A stretch of DNA of 64,000 bases, taken from positions 186,001-250,000 of the forward strand of contig QJPP01007236.1 in NCBI GenBank assembly GCA_003996215.1. Direction: 5' to 3'. This document shows positions 1-12,060 of the stretch, piece after piece. The notes under the pieces were generated by a model that saw nothing but the letters and a program-made list of their open reading frames with translations, did no database searches and was not told the DNA's origin. Position numbers and translations under genes: made by a program. This stretch comes from Jaltomata sinuosa. Lineage: Eukaryota; Streptophyta; Magnoliopsida; Solanales; Solanaceae. Position 1 is the first letter of the stretch. Each line of letters starts with the position of its first letter.

Positions 1-1736
1 ATGATTATGTCGTAGTAATACATGCTTAAAGCATAACTAAAACTGAAGTCGTATAATAATAGTAAAATCTGTAATGAAATGACTCAATGCAATATCATAA
101 GCTGAAAACACCTTTAGCATCATAGTAATAGTACAAAGTTAAAATCTAAAAGCAAAGACTCAATGCATTTGAAAACCTGAAACTGCTTCTGTAGGAGGTT
201 CTCTAACCGACATAGACCATGTGAGCTACATGAAATCTGATGTATACACCCCATCGATAGGATCCAATACACCTTGCCAGGGTATAAAGGCATAGTTTGG
301 CATGATCACTAGTTCTAATGCCCAACAGAGAGGCTAACAAACCTACGGGGGCACATAATTCTGGGACTTAGGGTACGCTCACCCTGTCCAACTCGGTGCT
401 AAATACTACTCCCAAAACATACATATAGCTCATATAATACTTGTGACATATTTAATAAGAAACCTGTTTGTATCTTAGGTAGACATATCTAGATGCCAAA
501 TCTTTCATAAAACATAAGGACATATCTGATGTCATATTGTTCATACTTCAAAATCCTTAAAACAAAGCATGGCCATAGTTCAAAACATACTTTTCTTTCT
601 AAATCCATAACTTGAGGAACTAGGCATGCAATTTTCATAAATGCTTGGAGTCATGTTATCTAAACATGCCATTTTTTCTTGAAAATATACAAGTGGATGA
701 ATTCATGCTAGAAACCATTCTCAATGCATGGGCTTTTGAAAGCACTTAAGGAATCTCATATGGATCATGGGTAAAAGATGAGAAACTATGAATTGATGCT
801 AATAAACTGAATTCATAACAATTTTACAAATTGGAAAGGGTTAGTCTTCAAATTATGAATAGAAAACCATTTATAAAAATCCATGCAAAATCATGCAATT
901 TAGAGTTAGAATTCATAGAAGAATCATAAGGAAACAATTTATAGAAGAACTCATGAGAATTGGGTAAGAACCTAAATTTAGAAATTCATACAAATCAATT
1001 TAGAAGATTTGGGTTTTGGATATAAGGGTGAAGGAATTTACTTATTGAATACCCACATACCTGAATTGAAGTTTTCTTAATTTAGGATGAGAGCATGGAG
1101 ACTTGAAGATGGAACCCTAGCTTGAAGCTTGAGAGAATGGAACTCATTTCCTTCTTTGGGAACTTGATTGAGAGAATGGGAGAAAACTTAGGCTAAGTGA
1201 GAATAAAACCCTTCTAAATAGGCTTAAAATGAGTTCGTATAGGAGTTAAAAGAGTGGAAAATTACAAAAATACTCTTAGGAAATAAGTTTAAAAAACTGA
1301 TTTAAAATCTCGACTTCAAGTTCCACAGGTAAAGTCTACGGCCCGTAGACAGAACCACGACCTGTGGTTGGCTCCCGTGGTTTCTGGCCTAGTTGACCAG
1401 TTGCAGGTCTGAGTTCCACGGGCAAGGTCTACGGCTCGTGGTTTGATCCATGGACCGTAGAAACCTCCCGTGGTTTCTGAGGAAAGGATGAGCCTCAGTC
1501 TGATTTCCACGATGGGAAACCATGGACCGTGATCCAATCCACGACCCGTGAATCCCGTTCGTGGTTTCAGACCTGAGGAAGCCTTCTGTAGGACAGGTCT
1601 CGTACAGGTTCTATGAGACCTTTCCATGGCCCGTGGTTCCATCCATGGCTCGTGGTTTGTGTCTGTGGTTCCTGGAAAATTTCAAAATGTCAGGGTCCCA
1701 AGTTTAAAAGCTGGTTTGAAATTTCGGGGTGTTACA
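1..1736 (-). mobile_element. LTR-like sequence, probably Ty3/gypsy, cut by window start
   Basis: Read on the minus strand the block begins TGTAACACCCCGAAA, a start typical of many plant Ty3/gypsy LTRs, and runs on without coding potential to the window edge. No gag or pol is present, so it may be a solo LTR or one LTR of an element lying further left. No target duplication can be tested because the far end is missing. The GC-rich palindromic block at 1318-1665 lies inside it. The family assignment rests on the terminal bases only. Confidence 0.45.
1318..1665. repeat. Array of short GC-rich imperfect palindromes
   Basis: About a dozen variants of a CCACGGCCCGTGG-like palindrome (for example TCTACGGCCCGTAGA, CCACGACCTGTGG, CCATGGCCCGTGG) recur every 20-50 bp in otherwise AT-rich DNA. 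The block lies near the start of the LTR-like sequence as read on the minus strand. A 108-codon open frame across it is an effect of the base composition, not a gene. Confidence 0.55.
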
Positions 1737-3138
1737 GAAGGCCACCAAGGTTAGTGGTCATCAAGAATCACCAGATGAGAAATAGAATGTGAGCTCACAA
1801 CAACACATTACTCATTGGCTAGACACCACTATAACCCAAACATCACTAGCGGAGTGTAACAAACCCGAATTCTCAAGACAAATACTCAAGTATTATATAA
1901 TCATTAATAGCCAAGTTACAAATGCAACACTTAAAGTACTGAATTACAATGGAAGATATTGGGATAACAAGTAACTAGGATAGAGATAGAATGGAGATGA
2001 GAAACTTAGACTCTAAAAAGGAGATAGAGGAACAAGACGTTTTCTTCTTCAGAATAAGCATAACCTCCCTTTCTAACTCCTAGTCCTTTTTAACTATTTG
2101 CTAAATGGGCCTGGATCCCAATCCCAAATCAGCCTTTGTGAAAGCCTTTTGACCCTATTGCTTCTTCTTTGCCCAATAGTTGTTAGTGTGGGTTGGAAAT
2201 GATTCATAACACGGAGCACATTTATTTAAGAGAAAACTACAGAGAATAGCAAACTTGGACCCATAATTACGATCCATAACAACACTTTAAAAAAATTACC
2301 ATCCACGGCAGAATAGCAATATTTTGGTTGGCCCCATCCGCCATTCCAAATACATTTAGAAGAGTATTAACTCCTTCCTATTATCACTCGCCACTTCCCT
2401 TTTTAATTCAATTCTTACACAGTTAAAGATAGAAACCATGATTTTAGATGAACACTTGGTAAGAAGAAAGATTATCTCTTTAGCAATTAGCATATGTACA
2501 ATTTGATATAGAGCCTATGAAGTAATGTCATAATCCATATTTCTCTCAACCATTTACAAGACCTGAGCAAACAAAGAAACTTCATATCTACAGCAATACA
2601 GCATTTGAGTGGCTACAGTTTGCACCATCAACCATCCTTTGATTTTTCCACTTGGACTTGATTTGATACTGGACAGAAAGATATGGCATAAGTTTCTTGT
2701 AAATGTCACAAGCTTATTGGTGGAATGTATCAGTCTATATTAGTTAGCAAATAATCTGGAATCGTTGAGTCTCATTGATTTCACTCATCTTCGTGGGATG
2801 GTTGGACACCTCCCTGATGGTAGAGAAGATCTTGATGAATCTCAATCTGGTGAAGAAGATCGTGATGAAGAAGGAGAGATATACATTTTTTTATATATTT
2901 TTTTAAGTGTATTAAAATTTTCTATATATATATAATATAAATTGAGAATTTTACACAGAAATTCAACACAAGTACATATGTTTGTACTTTCCAACACGAG
3001 AATGTATTTCTCTTCTTAGACTTTGAAATCCTGCAAATGTATTTGTAATACATAATGTACTCGAATACAAATACAAATATATTTTTGACTGCTCTTGTAT
3101 ATATATCGACACACATTTGAAAACTCAAATGTATTTGT
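1737..3138. other. Gene-free stretch
   Basis: No coding sequence or structural RNA was recognised. Reversed, 1760-2200 looks LTR-like in composition but has no internal domain to confirm this. The last 300 bases are AT-rich and lead into the tandem repeats that follow. Confidence 0.3.
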
Positions 3139-3470
3139 ATGTGTTTGGCTGGTCTGGTACATTAACATACAAACATATCAAATGTATTTGTATTCGAATA
3201 CAATTACAAATGTATTTTTTGTTGGCTGTTCTGGCATATACGTATTAGTTGTATGCAAAGCGAATACAAATACAAATGATTTATATGTGTTTGGCTGGAC
3301 TGGTATATGTACTTAACATACAAACATATCAAATGTATTTGTATTCGAATACAAATAGAAATGCATTTTTGTTGGCTGTTTTGGCATATGTATTAGTTGT
3401 ATGCAAGCGAATGCAAATATAAATGATTTATGTGTGTTTGGCTGATTAAGTATATGTATTTACACAAATG
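3139..3470. repeat. ~147-bp tandem repeat, about 2.3 units
   Basis: The phrase TGTGTTTGGCTG recurs at about 3139, 3286 and 3432, and ACATACAAACATATCAAATG at about 3165 and 3316. Inside each unit is a local palindrome built of TTTGTATTCGAATACAAA. Units differ by small indels. No coding potential. Confidence 0.65.
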
Positions 3471-3550
3471 AAAATACAAATTGACTATCTTATACACCTT
3501 TATATATTGAACTTGAATTTTTGATCCATTGTATATCATTTTTTTATAGG

Positions 3551-3705
3551 TTATAATCATTAAAGATCCTTTCCTTTTAAAGATTCTTGATATAAGGAAG
3601 GATTATAATCATTAAAGATTTTTGATATAAGGAAGAAATTATAATCATTAAAGATGCTTGATATAAGGAAGAAATTATAATCATTAAAGATCATTTTCTT
3701 TTAAA
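3551..3705. repeat. 36-bp tandem repeat, four units
   Basis: TTATAATCATTAAAGAT starts at 3551, 3603, 3639 and 3675. The last two intervals are exactly 36 bp; the first is 52 bp because of an extra insertion. A minisatellite with no visible function. Confidence 0.7.
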
Positions 3706-4223
3706 ATGGTAACAATCAGCTAAAATCACTCTTCCACATCAATTTGTATTTGTATTTGATTAATAAAACACGGACGTTAAATACAAATAAAATAACAATA
3801 TTTTAGCTTATTAATTGCTATCTCCCGTAATTAGTTAATATTTGTTATCTCCTCCTTAATTATGGGCTCAAGTTTGCTATTTCTGAAAATTTCTCTTTAT
3901 TTAACATCTCCAAATTAAACACACTAATATTCAACTTCACAATGCTTGAATAAACAGAAGGACAACAGTTTTTCTTTATTACTACAATCTCATCAGATGA
4001 TTGGACTGCAGCAGCAAACATGAAACGCAGTGACACCATATCAGTACTCTGGTTATTTGTCCATATCGTCCTGATACTCTCCTGAAAAAAGGAGGAAATT
4101 TAACTGCAGTCCATATCATATACAGTAAATGACAAAACAAGAAAAGAAAAGAGAGGTGACATGCTGCAAAAAGGGTTCTTTCAACTCCATATCATAGTGG
4201 ACTAACAATCTATCCTTTCATTT

Positions 4224-4356
4224 TGAGCAAAGTGCGATACAAAATTTTGGGGGAAACAATAATTAACTGATAATGGAACTCTATGTCCCGGTACATGAAC
4301 ATTCAACGAAATTGAATACATATCATATATACGTAGTATCTTTCTAATATCTAAGG
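4224..4356 (+). repeat. Dispersed direct repeat, copy 1
   Basis: This segment (starting GAGCAAAGTGCGATACAAAA, ending in AGTATCTTTCTAAT) is repeated at 6221-6364 in the same orientation. Copy 1 lacks about 20 bases present in the middle of copy 2. The two copies flank the LTR-like debris at 4620-6032. Confidence 0.7.
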
Positions 4357-4619
4357 ATAAATGGATACCAGCTGATCAAATGAATATTATACTAGCACTA
4401 ATGTATATATAGACATAAATTTGGTGAAAACCATTATAAGATTTAAAATCATCTCAAAACAGAATAAAATCATAGAGGACATTTGGAAACTTCAAGTAAT
4501 TTCTCCTTTCGAAATCCTTTCAACCGTTCACATATAAAACTAGTATAAAATTTCATTTTTAATAGTAGAAACATAATACTTACGATATAGGTTAAAAGGG
4601 GATTGTTCTACATACCTTT

Positions 4620-5105
4620 TTGACGGAGAAAATCTAAGAAACGCTTGAGTTTTGCCTTAGAACCTTGAACCCTAGGAACCTTTGTCTCTAAGATGTTTTG
4701 GGAGAGAAGTAACGCACTTTGTTGGATTTAATTCTTGCCTTAGGAGGTTTAGGAATGTTTAGAACAAGTGGAGAACGGGTTTGGGTAAGGAAAGGACCAA
4801 AAAGCCCCTTTAAAACGTGTGAGAAAATTAAAAAGAGGGTCGCCGGGGCAGCCTCCGTGACATGGGGAGACTAGCCTCCGTGACACCCCGCTATCGTGGA
4901 GGTTCTCTGGACCATGCAAAAATCCAATTTTTCTTGGCCCCGTGCTCCGTGGCACGGGGCTAACGTGGTAACACACTGATTTCAGGTTCCAAAACGTATT
5001 TTTCTCGCGTCCCTTATTCCCAAAAACTCCCCGGATCAATCTAACAACATCCCCAATGGTTCTAAACTCCAATAAACTCATCTTTCTTAGATCTACAAGC
5101 ACAAC
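4620..5105. other. GC-richer LTR-like block, unassigned
   Basis: This block contains repeated GCCTCCGTGACA and GTGGCACGGGG phrases, the composition seen in some plant LTRs. A 117-codon open frame on the minus strand has no recognisable domain and is not called as a gene. Confidence 0.3.
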
Positions 5106-5129
5106 ACGGAAAGTTGAAATTTATGGATC

Positions 5130-5702
5130 ACTACAAAGAACCAGGTTCTTTGCTTGGTTCCTAAGCTAATAATAGAGTAACAAACGATAATCACGAAACA
5201 AACAGTAAAGTAAATGACACAGGATATTTACATGGAAACCTCCTTGCTTAAGGGAGAAAACCACGACCTGCCCTAGTAGGATTTCTCAACTGCTTCACTA
5301 ATCACCAAGCAAAATTTAGATTACAACCTATTGCAATCTAGGAATCGAACTCTCAATTCCTCTTCCTCACAATAACTCTATTGCAAGCTCTCTTCACAAT
5401 AACTTTATTGTAAAGACTCCACCAACTAACTCTATCTTAAACAACAACACAGATTGAAATTGAAAGAGAAAAGAAAACACGATACCTACACAAGCTTCTT
5501 CAAGAAGAGGAGGTTTACAATGTCAAGAACTGAAATGCAAAGACTCAACTACCTAGAACAATAACCATCTTGAAATAGTCATGAGCTGGTTCTACAGGTA
5601 TTGAAATTTTGCCTTGGGAATCAGTGGCGGCTTTTGCAGAGTGAAAAGACAATATTCGATTTGCAAAAACTAGGTTTCCACTCCATGTAATGATATATAT
5701 AT

Positions 5703-5757
<55 letters not shown>

Positions 5758-6032
5758 GAGAGTAGGGAGGAAACCCGTGGAGATGTCTTATTGGTTGATG
5801 AGGAGAGGACCACATCAGTGTGCTACTGACACAGAGTACGAATACAGCTGTACCAGTACGGATGCATACAATATTTTCCAGGTTCCTTAGCAGGTTCGTC
5901 AATAATCAAAGAGCTATACACCAATTTCAAATACAATTTGATTCCCTTTTGAGACCAATATCTATCAATTCAATCCCCCCTGAGACCTATATCCATCGAT
6001 TCCCCCTGAATCACTTCCCCTTTTTGGCATCA
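5130..6032 (-). mobile_element. Copia LTR-like remnant with polypurine tract (SIRE-like)
   Basis: Near 6010-6032 the minus strand reads GATGCCAAAAAGGGG, which resembles the polypurine tract typical of SIRE/Maximus copia elements. Further along, the block has the 'accacgacctgccc' type of wording often found in copia LTRs. No coding domain remains. The lineage is a tentative inference. Confidence 0.35.
5692..5755. repeat. (TA)n microsatellite
   Basis: About 60 bp of nearly pure TA dinucleotide, interrupted once by an AATA. It lies inside the copia-like remnant. Confidence 0.9.
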
Positions 6033-6220
6033 TAAAAAAAAAGTAACATAAGTTAAGAGACACAGTGTTGTGTTAACTCATGGGCATTGGGGCAACAACA
6101 ACATGAATAAAAATAGCAAGCAGATTATAAAGAGAAGACTATCATGAATCCAAAAATAGCTTGCACATATAAGCATTAGATAAGCATTTCCAATCATACA
6201 AAAAGAGCATTAATAATTAT

Positions 6221-6364
6221 GAGCAAAGTGCGATACAAAATTTTAGGGGAAACAATAATTAATCGATAATGGAATTCTATGTCCCTGGAATAATTATGAA
6301 AGATATGTACATGAACATTCAACGAAATTGAACACATATCATATATAAGTAGTATCTTTCTAAT
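6221..6364 (+). repeat. Dispersed direct repeat, copy 2
   Basis: Partner of 4224-4356. It keeps a short central segment (around 6286-6306) that copy 1 lacks. Confidence 0.7.
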
Positions 6365-7287
6365 GGACAATGAACAACTGATATGCAGGGGTGATTACTA
6401 TGAAGAATAAGGCACATAACAACTGAATACCAATCTCTATAAATGATATAGACCCTTGTAGAGAAACATGTGTCGTAGGATCGTGCCGCGAAGCGAAGGA
6501 GGTTTTAGCCTTACATACCTCGATTCCGGGCTCGAGAAACTTCAATGGACAGTACCCCTTCCTATCAGCAGATAATATATACAAAATCAAGTGGTACAAC
6601 CATTACAAACAGCCCATGAACACATTCTACACATATCGGCAACATGTCGGCTTTAAGCGAGCGACTTGCTCGTCGGACTCTCTTTATATTTATGATTTTT
6701 TCTAATTTCCTTCTCTTATTACATCCATAAGTTAGACATATATTGAATATATTTATAGAATCTAATAACCATGTGGGCCTTACAAAATAGTCCGCGACAA
6801 TCAAACGGGCAGCATGTCCGCACGATAGTCAAAAATTTGGCGTATCGCCACACCCTTCAATTCCAATCCCAGAACAGCCACAACCAATCCTAACCATGAG
6901 TTTTTCAATCAATACAGCCAATAATACATATATTACAGCCCCAAAACAGTTCAATAAAATTGGAATAACTTGAACTCATGGCTTCCGATCACCATTCCAT
7001 GAGTTCATACTACAATTACGTCTAGAATTGCCCCTTTCTTCTCATATATAGATAGAGGAAAAGAATTTTAACTTGATTTTTCTGTAACTTTCAACTCTTA
7101 ACTAGACTTCTTCGACACCAAAAACGTTACTCCAAAATAGGGCCTTACAACAAGAAGAAAACACTTAAGACAACATTACACAACAAGGGGCTGCCAAGGA
7201 GCTTCTTTCTCACAAAGGCTGCCCAAACTCCACCAACGTATGGAGCTTCAATCTACCAGTTTTTCTATATAAAAATCATGATATATT
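6365..7287. other. Gene-free stretch
   Basis: Nothing recognisable was found on either strand. Two 79-codon frames on the minus strand overlap each other and show no domain. Confidence 0.3.
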
Positions 7288-7536
7288 GTTGAAGATCTCA
7301 GCCATGGATGTACAGAATAGAAGCTTGGGGAAGAAGAGAGTATAGAGAGAATTTTAGAAGAGAGAAAATATCTTCTCATTCAATGTAACAGTAACAGTTG
7401 TACAATGCTCCTATTTAACAGTAAAGCTACAGTATTAACTAACTAATTGTTTCTCTAACTAACTGTCTAATTAAACTAACAACATTACATTTTAACTCAA
7501 TTATACCATTGATGCCCAATGTCTCTATCTTCTACA
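7288..7536 (-). repeat. 3' LTR of truncated copia element
   Basis: The LTR starts TGTAGAAG directly after the polypurine tract on the minus strand and ends TTCAACA, about 249 bp. It overlaps the last codons and stop of the RNase H frame. Confidence 0.65.
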
Positions 7537-9395
7537 CTCCCCCTCAAACTGTTGGATGAAAACAGGTCTTTCATACCCAGCTTGGACACCAAATATTCAT
7601 GTTGAGGGGCACACAAACTTTTAATCAATAAATCTGCCTGCTGTTCTTTTGTGTTGATGTGTAGAGTTTGTATCAGTCCTTGTTGTAGCTTCTCTCTCAC
7701 AAAATGACAGTCAATGTCTATGTGTTTAGTCCTCTCATGAAAAATTGGATGAGCTGCAATCTGAATAGCAGCCTTGCTGTCACAAAATAGTCTGACAGGC
7801 AATGTAACAGTAACACCAAGTTCCTTAAACAGACCAGTTAGCCAAGTAATCTCAGTAACTGTAGTAGCCATACTTCTAAACTCTGCTTCAGCTGAACTCC
7901 TGGACACAGTGTTTTGTTTCTTGGACTTCCATGAGATCAAGGCATCTCCAAAATTTACTGCATAACCAGTGATTGATCTCCTTGTTTCAACACAGGCACC
8001 CCAGTCTGAATCACAAAAGGCTGCGAGTACTGTATTGCTGCTAGCAGGCATAAACAACCCAAGTCCTGGACAACCTTTTATGTATTTGACAACTCTGAAT
8101 GATGCTTCCAAGTGACTCTGCTTGGGTGCATGCATATGTTGGCTCAACGCATGAACAACAAAGGCTAAATCAGGCCTTGTCATAGTTAAGTACAATAACC
8201 TGCTAACTATTCTTTGATATCTCCCTTTATCTTCAAGTTGAGGATCAGTTTCTCCTCCTTTGTCTAATATGATACTGTCAAATTCCACAAAAGTCATCTT
8301 GTGATTAAACTCTAATGGAGTTGAGACTGGTTTAGCTCCTAATAAGCCCAGTTCTGAGACTAGCTCCAAGGCATATTTTCTCTGATTCATCTAAATCCCT
8401 TTCTCTAATCTAGAAATTTCAATGCCTAGGAAATATTTTAGATCTCCAAGATCTTTCATCTTGAACTTGTCTTGTAGATCTTTTCTTACCTGCTGGAGTA
8501 GCTTTAAGGAGCTTCCTGTAACCAACAAGTCATCAACATATACTAAGATCACTACCAAATCTCCACCAATCTTATGTGTGAACAAGGAATAATCAAAGTG
8601 AGATTGATTAAATCCCATGTCCAGCAAAGCCTCAGTAAGTTTGAGGTTCCATTGTCTAGGAGCTTGTTTCAAGCCATACAAGGACTTGTGCAACTTACAA
8701 GCCTTCTTCTGACACTCCCCCTGGCTTGAAAACCCCTCAGGAACTCTCATATACACTTCCTCATCCAAATCACCTTGAAGGAATGCATTATGCACATCCA
8801 TTTGGAATATGGGCCAGTGGGAAGCAACTGCAATAGCCACAACAGACCTGACAGTAACCATTGTTGCCACTGGAGAAAAAGTTTATGTATAGTCCAGGCC
8901 TTCTTGCTGGGAGTAGCCCGTAGCTACAAGCCTAGCCTTGTACCTTTCTACCTCCCCATTGGACTTATACTTGACCTTAAATACCCACTTGCAGCCTATA
9001 GCCATCTTCTGAGGAGGCAAATCAACAATAGTCCAAGTGTGATTGTCCTCCAAAGCTGTGATCTTTTGCTTCATGGCTGCAACCCACTGTGGATCCTAGC
9101 TAGCCTCAGCAAAGGATTTAGGTTCAGCTATAACAGAGAAGGCAGCAAGAGAAGCTCTGTAGGAAGGAGACAAATGATCATAGCACACATAGTTGGATAT
9201 TGGATAAGAACAAGCCTGCTTAGCAGGCACAACAAAGTCAGTTAACCAAACAGGAGGTTTAGAACTTCTGGCAGATCTTCCAAAGGTTTCTGCCTGATTA
9301 GTACCTTTCCACTTTCCAAAGTTTCTGCCGTTGTCTTCCAAAGGTACATCCCTTGGCTCTACTCTATCTTTCACTTGATGAAGCCTGCGTAACAC
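7497..9395 (-). pseudogene. Copia pol remnant (RT-RNase H), three in-frame stops
   Basis: In reading order this is a linker, the RT start (GCKWVFKVKY), the RT palm with MDVHNAFLQGD and the catalytic YVDDLL, the LGIEI block, and copia RNase H (CDSDWGAC, SRSSAEAEF, CDSKAAIQIA). Stops interrupt the frame near 9097 (CAG to TAG at 'S-stop-DPQW'), at 8883-8885 and at 8391-8393, without frameshifts. Copia RT/RNase H normally lies in one polyprotein, so this copy is dead. Family identity is certain; the lineage was not determined. Confidence 0.9.
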
Positions 9396-9496
9396 CGAAC
9401 TCTCACTATTTCTCGATTAAATATCCTAAGCAATAATCTTAGCTTCAATAAACATATTTGATTTCCTAAACTCTCCCATGTCTAGGAAATAAAGAA

Positions 9497-9895
9497 ATGG
9501 CTGCCATGCTTTCTTGGCTATTTCATATCTCCATAACCTCATACGCAAGTGTTGTTACTGATAATAATACTTTATTCCCAAATCAATTCCATAGCGACGA
9601 TGAGACCTTAATTTCGTCCAACCAAAGATCTGAAATAGGATTTTTTTGGTTCTATTAGAATGTTTGGATGCAAGAGATATCGGGATTATGGTACAAGAAT
9701 ATAGGGCCCAGTACTGTAGTATGGGTTGGCAATAGATTGAATCCACTGAGATGCGGTGCAACACTTGTATTTGACAAAGAAGGATTAATATTTCTTCAAG
9801 TTTTTATAGGAACAACCGTATGGACTTATAATCCAAACCAGAGTGTTCCCAGACCAGTTCTGCAGCTCCTGGATTGCTACTATTTTCCTTTTGGG
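9497..9895 (+). pseudogene. G-type lectin receptor-like kinase fragment, left palindrome arm
   Basis: An ATG at 9497 opens a frame with a short hydrophobic leader (MLSWLFHISITSYA), then NQFHSDDETLISS, and after an in-frame TAG at 9656-9658 continues GLWYKNIGPSTVVWVGNR and PRPVLQLLD. This is the N-terminal B_lectin (bulb lectin) domain typical of S-locus/G-type lectin receptor kinases, which are plasma-membrane receptors. The S-locus glycoprotein, PAN, membrane and kinase parts are missing. The fragment is the left half of a palindrome with 9900-10292, and the same TAG is present in both arms. Confidence 0.75.
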
Positions 9896-9899
9896 TACC

Positions 9900-10292
9900 A
9901 TAATAATAGTAGCTATCTAGGAGCTGTAGAACTGGTCTTGGAACAGTCTGGTTTGGATTATAAATCCATATGGTTGTTCCTATAAAATCTTGAAGAAAAA
10001 TGGATCCTTCTTTGTCTAATACAAGAGTTGCACCACATTCATGTGGATTCAATCTATTGTCAACCCATACTAAAGTACTGGACCCTATATTCTTGTACCA
10101 CAATCCCGATATCTCTTGCATCCAAATATTCTAATAGAACAAAAAAAATCCTATTGCAAGTCTTTGATTGGACGAAACTAAGGTTTCACCGTCGCTGAGG
10201 AATTGATTTGGAAATAAAGTATCATTAGTAGCAACAACGTTTGCATATGAGGTTATGGAGATAACACATAGCCAAGAAAGCATGACAGACAT
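9900..10292 (-). pseudogene. G-type lectin receptor-like kinase fragment, right palindrome arm
   Basis: This is the mirror copy of the left arm: an ATG at 10290-10292, a leader peptide, NQF.SDGETLVSSNQ, the same in-frame TAG, then GLWYKNIGSSTLVWVDNR and PRPVLQLLD. It differs from the left arm by scattered substitutions (roughly one in ten bases by eye), so the inverted duplication is not recent. No downstream receptor or kinase domain follows. Confidence 0.75.
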
Positions 10293-10300
10293 TTCTTTTT

Positions 10301-10851
10301 TGCCCATACATGATGAGAGAGTTTAGGAAATTAAATATTTTTATTCAAACTAAGATTTTTGCTTAAGCTTTTATACGAAAAAATAATGAGAATTCAGTGT
10401 TAAGTAGGTCTCTTCAAGAGAAAGATGGTTAAGAGTCAGGTGATGTAAATTTGAAAAATAACGACATAAACTTTAACAAATGAAATGGTACTAATTAGTT
10501 GAAGTTAGATAGAAGGTCGATTTGCAACAGAGAGCTAGAACACCTGAAAGTAGCCAAAACGCCACCATGTGAGCACTGTAGATAAACGAGCATCACTATC
10601 TTCTATGCCGCCATCCCAAAAATTCAACTGAAATCACCTCCTTCATTGGAACCCCAAAATACAAGCGAGAACCACCCATAAAAGTTATAAGATCAGCTTT
10701 TTTCCCTCAGCTACTATCACAATAAATACAGAGCATCATAGTCATTTAAAACAGCTCAAAATAGCCCCAGAAACACCCTTAATAGTTGCACCGGTTGGAC
10801 ACACCACTAGTGATGATTTGACTTTGATTTTCAGTTCAATTCCAATCAGTC
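10301..10851. other. Gene-free stretch
   Basis: AT-rich DNA with no open frame or repeat that could be assigned. Confidence 0.3.
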
Positions 10852-11108
10852 TTTGTTGTCAAGTAATTGTTTGTTGGTCTTGTTCGAGTTTCCATTTCCA
10901 ATATAAAAGTTGTATAAATTTTAATTTTTCATGAAGCATGCCTCCTTAAATCTTGGTTTGTATATTTTTTCAAAACTGATTGTCCTTTTCTTTTAATGTA
11001 AATTGATTGAGAAATTCACGTTTGTTTGTTATAAGATGTAAATATATTTGAGGATTAAAGGAAGTTTTGGTTAACAGTTTTCGAACTAAAAGAAAGGTAG
11101 CATAATAT
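10852..11108. repeat. Inverted repeat arm, partner at 13311-13547
   Basis: This arm runs from AAGTAATTGTT, through GAAGCATGCCTCC, to AGGTAGCATAAT. Its reverse complement occupies 13311-13547 with only small differences. The arms are separated by about 2.2 kb. Confidence 0.8.
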
Positions 11109-11717
11109 TACAATACTCTCTTTACTAAATTGAACAAGAAAACTATGATAATGCCAAATAATTCGTCACAATCACACAAAATACAACTAAGTGCACACTA
11201 GCTAGGCAGATACATGTATTATGATAATCAGTAGTGAACATACCTAAGATAACAAATATTGTAGAAAATAAATACTAGAACTTAAAATTAGTCAAACATA
11301 TGAAGAAATAAAAAAGACGAAAAAAAGAAGAAGAAAGACAACCAAACCTAAAGCTCGGTATTTGTAAAATTGCTCAAAATAGAAGGAGTCCGATGAGACA
11401 CGGGGGAGAACACCAAAAGATTCCTATTCCAGATACATAATAGAGTCATTGAAGGGAAAAGTATTTTGTCTCCATCGAAATTTGAACCTAGCTAAAATCC
11501 CAGTATGCTCCAACTATTCTTACTATCAGACTAAAATTTTAGCTTTAAGTTAATTTCAGGCGCTCTACTGTCAAACTAATCCAAGTACAAATCAGGTTTG
11601 ATAATAATATTATCACGTTCTCCAATATGGTTAAGATGCTCTGAAACAGGAAAATGTCATTTTTTTTCTTCTTTTTCTTTAACTTACAGATTACAACAGA
11701 ACTAGACCAGATAAAGG

Positions 11718-12060
11718 GTGTGTTTGGTATGAAGGAAAATATTTTCCTAGAAAATATTTTCTTGAAAAACAATTAGATTTCTTACTTATTTTATAGCGTT
11801 TGGTAAGTTAGTAAACAGATAATATCCTATGAAAATTTACATGTAAGATAACAAAACATTATGAGGGTGAAATGGGAGGGGGAGGGGGCTGGAATGGTCA
11901 AGAGACGAGGGTTGGGTACATTGGGTGAGTTGGGAGGAGAAAATGAATTTGGAAGTTACTTATGAAACTTATGTTTTCTACTTTCATTAGGGAAGTCATT
12001 TTTCTGATTTTTAAGGAGCTTGTTTTCCTAGATAAAATATTTGTCAAAAGGGAGTGAGTG
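11718..12060. repeat. MITE-like repeat, GTGTGTTTGG family
   Basis: The block starts GGTGTGTTTGGTATGAAGG, has a G-rich middle (11870-11935) and ends near GATAAAATATTTGTCAA. Related blocks occur at about 35549-35790, 36928-37190 and 43376-43530. The family was not identified. Confidence 0.4.

Larger units (their letters stand above)
7288..9415 (-). mobile_element. 5'-truncated Ty1/copia retrotransposon
   Basis: The element keeps only its 3' half: the end of the integrase-RT linker, reverse transcriptase, RNase H, a polypurine tract (GAGGGGGAG just upstream of 7536) and a 3' LTR. Gag, protease and integrase are missing. Beyond about 9415 the sequence changes abruptly into the lectin-kinase palindrome, so the truncation point abuts that structure. 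No target duplication can be expected with the 5' end lost. Confidence 0.85.
9490..10300. repeat. ~800-bp near-perfect palindrome
   Basis: 9490-9895 and 9900-10300 are reverse complements with almost no spacer; the centre lies around 9895-9905 at the TTTTGGGTACC stretch. A transcript from either side would fold into a long hairpin of lectin-receptor sequence. Confidence 0.85.

Noticed and set aside
1316..1642. 108-codon minus-strand ORF
   Set aside because: It lies in the palindromic GC-rich LTR block; open only because of composition.
4749..5102. 117-codon minus-strand ORF
   Set aside because: It sits in LTR-like repetitive DNA without any recognisable domain.
8775..9245. 156-codon plus-strand ORF
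   Set aside because: It is the antisense shadow of the copia RT on the minus strand.
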